A DNA stretch of 64,000 nt from Marsupella aquatica (Eukaryota > Marchantiophyta): contig OZ316899.1 of the NCBI GenBank assembly GCA_973895155.1, forward strand, positions 15,624,001 to 15,688,000, in the 5' to 3' direction. A program made the position numbers and the translations under genes. Below the pieces are notes generated by a model, which saw nothing but the letters and a program-made list of their open reading frames with translations, did not search any database and was not told the DNA's origin. This document shows, in pieces, positions 50,770 through 59,647 of the stretch. Positions within the stretch are counted from its first letter, which is position 1. Every line of letters begins with the position of its first letter.

Positions 50770-51981
50770 AATGCGGTCAGCAATTAGAGCCTCGATATCC
50801 ACCTACGCTCTTTGGGGCTTCTAAAAATGGTATGTAGGTTTTCTTTGTTGTTAGTCATTGTCTTGTATTTTTGGACTGAGACAGTCTCAGTCCAAAGTTC
50901 AAATTTGGTTTTCTTTCTAAGAGTTGTATTTGTTGCACTTGCAGAATCGAGACCTTGTCCCATCAAGCGGAAGTTGCTGATTTTGGATCTTAACAAAATA
51001 CTTTGGGATTCACTTGAATTCCAAAGCAAGGGCAAATCCAGAAACATTGTGACCCCAAATGGAGTGCATTGGGATAGATCAAATGGAACTAGTCGCATGT
51101 ATACACAGAGGCCAGGGTTCCATGAGTTTCTAAAGTTGGTTTTTGACCGGTTTGACGTTGCAATTTGGACATGTGCTGGGATACCACGGACAGTGAAAAT
51201 GTTGAACATGATGTTCACTGTTGAGGAGCGGTTGAAACTGAAGTTTGTATTCACACAGGTGGAAGCCTTTGACACAGGCATTCAAAGGCGTGACATTACA
51301 AATGGAAAGGCAAATGTGCTATTGAAGGATTTTCGGGTGGTATGGAGTGCATTTGGAAATCTATATGATGAAACCAACACACTCCTTGTGGATGACTCCC
51401 CCTTGAAGGCATTTGCCAACCCAGACATGACCGGACTATTTCCAGTGCCCTACACGCATGCCAATCGTGGAGACAATTTTCTTCTAACAATTCTTTGGCC
51501 ATGTCTTGAGAAACTGTCACATGCAAGTGACATTCGTTGTTATCTTCTCCTAAACTCTCCAAAGTGGTCTCTATTGCACATTAAGAGAGACAAGGCAAAA
51601 AATGAGATTACTTATGATCAACTTAGTAAGAGATGTGCAGCAAAAATTTGGAAGTCACAGTATAGGCATAGTGTGCTGGACCTCAATAGCAATGAGATTC
51701 CTTGGGCTGTGAAGCACCGTATATGTAGCTTACGTCCTGAGGTGGAACTTGACGATGCACTTGTCACCTCACTTGCTAGATCATTTGTAGGATGGGAATA
51801 TTCAGGTCTGTATAGAGAAAATCCCAGACACTTTTTGCGGGAGATTATAGCAGTTAGGAACAACACCACCAAATTTCATCTCCCTGAAGATAAAGGGAGT
51901 TGCAACCGTGACATTAGGGTAGATAGTAAAGGAGACAAGGGCACGTGCTCAAATAAATATTGTAAGGAGCACTTTGTTTAG
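50770..51981 (+). CDS. FCP1/NIF-type HAD phosphatase-like protein (diverged)
   Basis: Two exons are supported: 50770-50829 (after a CTCACAG acceptor, before GTATGT) and 50945-51981 (after TTGCACTTGCAG), joined in phase 1 as PRYPPTLFGASKNE to SRPCPIKRK. The second exon shows HAD motifs in order: LLILDLNKIL (motif I), IWTCAG (motif II), LLKDFRVVW (motif III lysine) and LLVDDSP (motif IV). This is the layout of FCP1/SCP phosphatases that act on the RNA polymerase II tail. The second aspartate of the DxDx(T/V) signature is Asn and the Thr is absent, so activity is doubtful. The frame upstream of 50770 has no ATG before a stop. A 5' exon must lie upstream, perhaps within the methyltransferase-like gene, 62 bases away; a fused transcript is possible. 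The C-terminal half is unrecognised. Confidence 0.7.
50873..50893. repeat. short palindrome in the FCP1-like gene intron
   Basis: GGACTGAGAC, one central A, and GTCTCAGTCC form a near-perfect 10-bp-arm palindrome. Part of it (TCTCAGTCC) also appears at the end of the intron-2 hairpin arm near 48163-48171. It lies in the intron 50830-50944. Confidence 0.85.
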
Positions 51982-52227
51982 AGATCTGACTCATGTTAAG
52001 CCCATTAGATAGTAAAAATGGGTGCCAGCCCTGGATATTCATTGTAAGTTTGGACACAATTGTATATAATTATTTCACACATTATCAATCAATGGTCCTT
52101 GCCTAGGCTTCTTTGTGCGTAAATGTTTTTACAAGTATGATCTCTATCCCATGGTTCTTTGTGAACTAATAAGTAATATAATACTATTATAATTAATATA
52201 ATATAATATATTAATATAATACTAATA

Positions 52228-52305
52228 AGATTTGGCCTATAAAGTGTACATTTAGATATCAAAAAGTGTACATTTGGGGACATAAAAGTGTACATTTCAG
52301 GACTG
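52228..52305. repeat. right subterminal repeats (GTGTACATTT)
   Basis: Three units with AAAGTGTACATTT, spaced about 25 bases apart, match the left subterminal cluster. The asymmetry (about sixteen left, three right) is a feature of the element. Confidence 0.85.
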
Positions 52306-52366
52306 ATTTGTGAACAAAAGAAAATACACTTTTAATGAATAGGCTGATTTGTGGCTTGTGGCACAG

Positions 52367-52420
52367 GTCGATCTCAAAGACAAGTGGCGGAATTTGGAGA
52401 AGTCCTCTCACGACGATTGA
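52367..52420 (+). CDS. terminal exon encoding the telobox (MYB helix 3)
   Basis: After a GGCACAG acceptor this short exon reads VDLKDKWRNLEKSS to a TGA at 52418-52420. VDLKDKWRN is the plant telobox, the recognition helix of telomere-binding MYB proteins (TRB and TRF-like groups). It follows in phase 0 from the exon ending at 38859, 13.5 kb away. Removing the transposon leaves an intron of about 93-97 nt, a normal plant size. The gene as a whole probably bound telomere-like DNA. Confidence 0.88.
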   Translation, partial: VDLKDKWRNLEKSSHDD

Positions 52421-53677
52421 CTAGCTATGGCCATACTGGACAGGGGATATATGGCTTGTACATGATTTCAGAGCTGCTTTGTTGCCATCAATTACACACA
52501 TAATATATATAATTAATATATATACACACACAAGAAGTGAGCTCCGATTGCACGAGTGATGCATCGTTTGCCTCTATATATCTCCGAGGCGGTGAGGTAG
52601 AGCACACAGGTTCGTGTCTGGAATGCTCCATAAAACAACCTTTGCAGCATCACAATATAGGATGTTTGTTAGGATTGGATTGGGCTTTGGCCGGTCGTGT
52701 GCACCAACTCAATCTGGTCGGGAGAGTGGTCAGGAGAGATCACTCGAGCAGGCAAGTGTGGGTTTCTAGGTAGGTGGCATGGCACTATCTTCCCTTACCA
52801 GGAGTTCGCCTATCGGCTTAGTTATGCAATATAACAATTGAATTGCAATCTACCTATATATACATTTCTTTTTGTTTTTTGTTTAATTCAAGCGCGCCTT
52901 CTCGTCTCCTTCCAGGCTGCCCTTTCGGTATTTGGTTTCACAATATTCAGTTTGACAATGTCAAGTTAATTCATCCATTTTGAACAATAATGCTGGGCCT
53001 GGATGGGATGAGCCAATTTATCAGCCTAAAAAGCTTGACACCACCCCCATCCTATCAACGTCGCATCTGAACCGCAAAATCCAACATCCTTCAACTCTTT
53101 TCCTCAAACGTCAACCCATGGTCATAATCTGCATCCAGAGAGGTACTTGCGCATGACGACAGAAGGTACAAGGCCAAACGCACTTGTGCTTCATTCGCTC
53201 ACCCCAAAACCCTGAATACATGCTCTCATCCGCCCTAACCAAAGCCTGGCCGATTTCATTTGATGTCCCAATTCATTGACCTACCACAGGCTAGTAACTC
53301 AATTCCGATGATGATATTGTACTACATAATCATGCTGCCTACAAAACAAAAATTCTGCACGACTGTCGGGTAGAGCCCTAGCTGATCAAAATACCTCCCC
53401 AACAACACATATCCTTGCTTAACAGATGTTGTTGTAGGCTCTACGTGATAGTCGTGCAACGGCGAGGTTGAAGGCAGGGTGGCGGAGTTGATGTGAGGGG
53501 GGTTAGGGAAGAAGGCCCCAGTGCTATCCGGGCTCGTGATGCCGTCACGTTTCAAGAATGGCTGAGATCAATTTACGTACCTTTTAATGTGGTTCATTTG
53601 TATTTTCATGGTGGGAGAGTCTTTTTCGGTCACTGGTGGCAAAACGACCACAAAGATCGGGCATTCCGGTTTTGGGG
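52421..53677. other. 3' region of the MYB gene and intergenic sequence
   Basis: Downstream of the telobox stop I see no gene. An AT dinucleotide-rich stretch (TAATATATA) is at about 52500-52520. Confidence 0.45.
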
Positions 53678-53790
53678 TGTGTGAATCACATCAGTTCTAT
53701 TCCGTTCCGGAAAGTAAAAACCATGGTGGGATTCATCCCGAAGTGCAGCCACTCACACAACAGTATTGTAGAGCAAACCGGATGTCCTTG
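53678..53790. repeat. direct duplication, unit 1
   Basis: The text GTGTGAATCACAT, GGAAAGTAAAAA, GCAGCCACTCACAC and TAGAGCAAACCGGA recurs in the same order at about 54279-54392. The copies are roughly 600 bases apart and diverged. Confidence 0.75.
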
Positions 53791-53796
53791 ACTGAA

Positions 53797-53869
53797 GGAC
53801 AAAACATCAATAACAGGACAAAACATCAATAACAGGACAAAACATCAATAACAGGACAAAACAACAACC
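53797..53869. repeat. 19-base tandem repeat
   Basis: Three exact copies of GGACAAAACATCAATAACA followed by a partial fourth. Confidence 0.97.
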
Positions 53870-54278
53870 TACGCTTCCCACTAGTTGAATTTCCTGTCAC
53901 AATAAAGCCACAGTTGTGCGTCACACTTTCCGACATGGTGCCTTCTAACATCACGGGAGGATATACATTTGGATCCATGCGTTCTAAAAATTGGATACCA
54001 ATGTGATAGTCCAGATGACAAAGCTTAGTTTCTTTGGGGTACATTGCATTGGTGGTGATGTGATGAACTTTGTTCATGATTTATGTCATCATTTGGGCTA
54101 TTTGTTTTGTCAAATCCTAAACCCTAAACACCTAAACTCCCAAGACGAAACTCCCGAGCCCATTGTGCATGCCATAAACCCAAGGATAAGCATTCAACCG
54201 GCCCATAACCTGTGATTGTGTGCCGTTACAAAGAGATGGAATGAAATGATTGCTCATTGCTTTCATTCAGTGTAGGCC

Positions 54279-54392
54279 GTGTGAATCACATTGGGTCCGT
54301 CCGAAAAGTAAAAAATGCGCCAGGAAAAACCCCGGTGGATACACGCCCAAAGCCAGCCACTCACACGACAGTAGTGTAGAGCAAACCGGACA
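54279..54392. repeat. direct duplication, unit 2
   Basis: Second copy of the 53678-53790 segment (GTGTGAATCACAT to GAGCAAACCGGA), with substitutions and a small insertion. The 19-base tandem repeat is absent after this copy. Confidence 0.75.
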
Positions 54393-57340
54393 GAACATGA
54401 AAATGACAACATGTGCTTCTATGAGACGATTGAACCAAGTACACTGCTAAGCCTCATGACTGGCGTCTTGGAGACACCTACTCCAACGTCTAAAGTTTGC
54501 CTATCCTAAACCTACCCTAAACCCTAAACATAAACCCATAATCTTGCGTTTGATCGTCGGATGGCTTGCTGTCGGACTTGAACAGATTCCTCTCAGCGGT
54601 CCGGATCCCATAATTTCCTTCAGCCTGGCAATAAACCGGGATGATAGCCGGACAGCCACCAAACTTGACGCCATCGAATGATGGCTAGGAAATGCTACTG
54701 CCTTCTGCTTCCGGCTCTTCCCCCATGATGCCGTCACAGGCTCGGAGGTTACAAACTCCACCTCAGCAGGCTGGGCCATCGATGGTCCCACCGAGTGGGT
54801 ACGGCCATCTCTTGTAGGTCGAGGACGGTAGTGGTGGGTGTAGCCATCACTGGGCGAGATGGGAAATTGGTCCCATATGAAGTCGTCGGGTCCCCCGGGG
54901 GCTCGAGTCTTCCATGTCCGAGCTCACCTCAATTGTGTTCACCTCCGTAACCACACGGCACTGAGGTGCGGATGCAACATAAGTGCACTGTGCTCATAAA
55001 CCCTAAACACTAAACCCTCAACCCTCAACCCTCAACGAACCGGTACATTAAGAGGTTGAGTCCAACCCCAATCCGGTCTTCTATTCCTTTGCTGGAAACA
55101 GTTGATCCTGTAAATATTACTGTGAGTTTCAAAGATGGATCAAACATTGTGTAGTTGAGGCAACTGAGAAATGCCCTAGACTGAGACATACCTCTAGAAG
55201 AATCTTACTAGTGTAATGCCCAATGAAGAAATACCTACAGAAGAAGACTTGTGCTCATCTACTCTAATTCTCCTATTTACTATCTAGGTAAGTTCCCACA
55301 AACCTCCAAGTACCACTCCTCAAACTGAACTCGCTTGTGGCCTCCATAGGTACCTCCTCCTACCTTCAATTGTTACCCCTAGTAGCTCCTTCCCGGTCTC
55401 TAGTAACTCTCTAATTCTTGACCCTAAATCCTGGGCACTCATCTAATCCTCAAATCTCTCTCTCTTGGATTCCCACTCCGATCTTTCCATACTCAACCCT
55501 GGGGTGTCTACTTGACCTGGTATCACTCCTTGGATCCTTGAGCAGCACCCATAAGCCACAAGCAATGCAAACAAATTTTCCCTCGAATCTCAATGCAGGT
55601 TCCAATGGAAATGGGCTGCGAATCATGACGATAATGATGATGCGCGCAGAAATTTGTTTGGATTATTGTACAAAATTGGATTGATCTTCTTCACGCAAAT
55701 GATACCAAGTTATTTAAAAGGTCCAAAATCTGATAGCTCCTGTGTTGTACAATACGATGAAAAATGTTTGGCTTCAATTTAACCTGATTAAAAAAAAACA
55801 GAAACTGAAGACAACAATTCTTTCAGGTTGCTTCATATATAGTCCGGCTGAAGAGAGCCCCAACTCCTTTTTGATCATTTACTTGGAATCTCCAAAAGAC
55901 TCACGTCATGCTTTCCATGCTGAACAAGAGTGCAACACTGCAACATGTTCTTCTAAGCTTATTATACTTTAGGGTAGTTGCCAATCGATTCCCTGCCAGT
56001 TTTTGCCAAAATCAACATCAACTGGCCAGGCTGCACCAGACGTTTCTCGCATATGGGACCCCTCACCTCAATCCCAAAGCTGGCGATTGAAGGCACCAAT
56101 GGCGATGGAACATGTCCAGCTGTGCTGCTCTACCTTCCAGCATCAGCCTCGCCCCAGCATGATTCTAACAAAAACATGGCAAAATGGAATGCAAAGAATT
56201 TTACAACCCAAAACTCTCTCCACAACGCTGAATCACAAATTCGTCGGAATCAAACACAAATTACCGTCCAGGTCGTCTCCTTGGAAGATGGCCTCTTGGT
56301 GAATGACATATTTGTCTTTCACAGGATTACAAAATCACAGGGTAGTGTCGGGAATCATGAGAGTACTACTAACTTGAGCCACAGTTCCGCCCATCAACAC
56401 TGCAATTAATTCAGCCTAATCCAATTCAGAACTCGTCAACAAAAACTGTCACGTCGTCGGCTGCGGCCTTAACTCAGACTTCAGCTTAGACGGGCACATC
56501 CCTCGTAAATCTGAGGGTTCGGGCAGGAAGGGAAGCACGTAATGCACCTTATTCTCGTAAACTAGCGCTAAGTGCGCATACTGCTAAATACGGACACCTC
56601 CTAGGTATGGTTTGTGTTTCGCCGTCGGAACGTACCTTAGTCGATAGCAGGATCGACCCCGGCTTAAGGGCTTCTAAGCCTTCGTGCTGTCCGCCTTTGA
56701 TCCGGATTCGATGATACAGGTCCTCAACCCGTGCTTGCAACCACTTACCCGCAGGCTGCACCCTGTGCACGTCTCGGGTAGTGCGTTCGGCCTGGCGCTG
56801 CCACCCATATACGAGAAACCCACACACATACACGCGCACATGCATACAATCTCGATTTACACGAAGGAAAATGATGGGAAAGGATTTTACTACAAAGGGA
56901 ACATATGCGTACACTTAGTTGACCCGACAGCCCCGGAATGAACAGGTTCAAGGCCGAGGGTGCACACTACAACGGAGCCCGGCTCCACACTCGCCCGGCG
57001 AGCTTAGTCCTACCCCCTCCCCTTGGTACTCTTTCATTCCCAGAGGTCGGGACTCCCCGCACATACCGCGGACGTCCAACTCTACAACTAAAAACCCCCC
57101 TGCCTCTACCGAGGGGTGCACTAAATACTAAGGGACGAGGGATGGGGTGTCCTCTCGCCGAAGATTCGCTGACTAAGGTCCTAACTAAGCTGACAGTCAG
57201 GCCGGAAAACGGCTGTGTCTTATTAGAAGATCCTAATCTACGCAGGTTGGACAGCATGGCAGCGCTGCTGTACCTAAGGCAGGTGCCTGTCCCAAGAGCC
57301 TGACTAAGCCAGTCCTAATCCTAATCTATTCCTACTCCGC
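54393..57340. other. intergenic with telomere-like tracts
   Basis: No gene supported. Telomere-like tracts occur at about 54115, 54512-54535 and 55000-55040; in the last, ACCCTAAAC grades into ACCCTCA repeats. The GC-rich part 56500-57340 lies downstream of the minus-strand family B gene and may be its 3' untranslated region or the non-coding tail of a mobile element. Confidence 0.45.
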
Positions 57341-57342
57341 TG

Positions 57343-59527
57343 CTAATGCCTGGCACGCTTGCCAGAGCCGCCCGAATGGGAGCGGCCATCCCGCTGCCTT
57401 CGAAGCCTATCATTGTCCGCCTTGAGGAGCTGGACCTGGTCCAGCAGAGATTCGTTCTCTCGCCTCGCCGCGTCCGTCTCCTCTGCTGCCTCCTGACATG
57501 CCTCCTCCAGCTGTTGGGCGTCGCTCGTCAGTTTACCCGCCAGCTGGTCCTGCTTCTCGGCCTCGGTTTGGAGCCGCGCCACCTCGGCCTGCAGCGTGGC
57601 TATCTCCGCCGTGTACCGCTGGGCCCATTCCTCGGCCTCCTCCAGGTCTTTCTGCCAGGTGACGGTTTGATTCTTCAAACTGTCAATCTGGTTCCGGAGT
57701 CGTGTAATCTCGGCCTCGTTCCCAGCTTTGGCCTGTTTGGCTAGGGCGGTAAGAGCGTGCGCCTTTGCTAACAACTCATCGGCGGCTGCAACCTTGGGTC
57801 GTAGTTGCAGAAGCTCAGCCTCTTGAGCCGCAACTTCGTTCTTTAGGTACACGGACTCCACCCGGTACCGCTCTATCCTCTGAAGGGCCTCTGACTGGGC
57901 CTGACCTGCCTTTACTGCGGCAACCAACTCCTGATTGAAGAAACAGGCTACCTTCCGGGCCATGAACTCCCCGGTATCCCGGGCAATTTGATGAGAGAAA
58001 TCTCCCAGAAGCCCGTTCAGAAATGTACCCGATACGAAGAGTTCCGGGTGGTCCAGGTTGTGCCTGTCCGGAGTTGGGCACGGGCAGACGTCAACACACG
58101 CGGGGGGCGGGGCAGTGACGTCCAGCCCTGGGGATGTAACGTTGGAAGGGGCTGGAGTGTCCTCCTGCAGCAATGTCCGGTTCTCCAGAATAGCCACCGG
58201 TGGGTCTTTGGGAGACCCGGGCTCGGGTAAGACCTCCGTCGTACCGACTTCTATACTTAGCTTGGCTTGTTGGGTTGCATCAACGGTTGCGACAACCGAC
58301 CCATCCGGTACCTCCTCGGTTACGACTACAGCTACTTGTGGAGGTGGGGTGGGTGAAGCTGGCGTGTCCGCTGGACTTCGGGCCTCGGGTTGGGGCCATC
58401 TCTCCAAGGCCGGGAAAACCCACCTAGTTGGGACCAGCTTTGTAACGTTGACACGGGGAAGGGTTCGTCGATTAAACCGGGCGTACCACTCAAGAATGAT
58501 CTCGATGTGGCTAGCGAAATATGCCTTCCCGCCAATGTACAGCGTCTTCCTTCGCCGCTCCATCTCTTCATGGAATTTCTTAGCGAAGTACGACGCCCAC
58601 TTCCTAGGTCAATAGTTCTCGACCTGGATAACTTGGGCGGTGGAGATCTCCCCCCGGGGTTCCATCATGTGGAGGGCGTACCTCTGGAACTCCAGTCGCT
58701 CAGCTATCTCGGGGATGAGGCAGGTCTTCATCATGAACCCGTTGTCCACTGCTCCCTCTGAGGGAAACTTGAAGATTGGTACTTGGCTCCCTTGCCCCCG
58801 GGAGCCCGTGATTCGACTCGATGGTCACCTTCGGGTAACCCAAAGATCATCCTGAGCCGTTCTTCCGTGAGGGACATACTCCTTCCCCGCAGCCGAGTAT
58901 GTTGACGCACGTCGTCATAATTCCTGACGAACTCCGTCATGTCCTCCCCGTAGTACCTGCAAGTGTTCCAGGGGAGGGAGGCGAGGTGCTCGAATCCCTG
59001 AGTCTTCAGGTACACCGCATGCTTGGGATGGAGGATGTTTTTGTGAACGTTTTCCCCCATGCGGTGCATCGTCACCTTGGCTATGGCTACCGTGGCCAAC
59101 GGTAACCCGGATGCAGTGGTGGATTCCTTCCTCTTCTTCCCCCGTGACTGGCTCGGGGAAGGTGACACTTCCCCATCCTCCCGATCGGGCCTGGGTAGTG
59201 CCACTGCCGTTAGTAATGGGCCCGGGGCGGCCATGGTCACATGTTGTCTGCCGGGGCCGCTCCTGGGGTCAGAGCAGGGGGTGGGGACGATATAGTGTCG
59301 GCCCCCTGAGCGCTTGTTCCTCTGGGCCGCCTGGTCAAGGGTGGGGTAGCCTCGTCGTCATCGCTAAGATCCACGACGTTGATGACGGAGCGTACTTGTG
59401 CTGGCTGGGCGATCGGTGGTGGGGTTTGGCTAGGCTGCGGCTGAAGCTGAAGCTGAGCCTGAGGTTGCATGGGTATGGGTACGGGTTCGACTGAGTTGGT
59501 CATGTTGGTTGATGGTCGAGTTCCCAT
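57343..59527 (-). pseudogene. family B coiled-coil protein, copy 2 (best preserved)
   Basis: Starts at the ATG at 59527. A Pro/Gln-rich N-terminus with an acidic patch (VVDLSDDDEATPP) runs to 59237. A frame change there leads into a basic region (SRGKKRKES), HRMGENVHKNILH, GFEHLASLPWNTC and RMIFGLPEGDHRVES (59240-58790). A second frame change near 58790 leads to IPEIAERLEFQRYA, a TGA at 58611-58609 in VENY-stop-PRKW, and KFHEEMERR...HIEIILEWYARF. Beyond lie a Pro-rich linker and a 200-residue coiled coil (57940-57420), ending in a basic tail (GGSGKRARH). In copy 1 the TGA position is AGG (Arg), so this stop is a mutation. With two frame changes and a stop the gene is inactive. The role is unknown; the basic ends and coiled coil would suit a nucleic-acid-binding, self-associating protein. 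Confidence 0.75.
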
Positions 59528-59647
59528 GAAGCTCTATAGGTGCTGGTAGAAGTTCTCTGAAGCGAGTGCAGACGACCTTGTCGAACGGGTAGTGTTGGAC
59601 TCGCTGTTGATGATAGCCCGAACCTGAGCAGGGATGTGGTCGAAGTG
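59528..59647. promoter_or_regulatory. short divergent spacer between families B and A
   Basis: Only 120 bases separate the ATG of the minus-strand family B copy and the first ATG of the plus-strand family A copy. It is either a shared promoter or the junction of two separate insertions; no motif settles it. Confidence 0.35.

Larger units (their letters stand above)
38939..52348. mobile_element. 13.4-kb autonomous-type DNA transposon carrying ParB/methyltransferase-like and FCP1-like genes
   Basis: The left end at 38939 and the reverse complement of the right end at 52348 share 26 identical bases: AT, then CAGCCTATTCATTAAAAGTG, then TATT. Outside them TTGT occurs at 38935-38938 and 52349-52352, a possible 4-bp target duplication. 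If the first AT is itself the duplication, the TIRs are 24 bp. The insertion lies in an intron of the telobox-MYB gene, whose exons resume on the far side in phase, so both boundaries are independently confirmed. Inside are a transposase (minus strand), two large palindromic arrays, a ParB/methyltransferase-like gene and an FCP1-like gene (both plus strand), and AAAGTGTACATTTGG repeats next to both termini. The En/Spm-like transposase repeats suggest kinship with CACTA-type (CMC) elements, but the termini do not begin CACTA. Confidence 0.92.
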
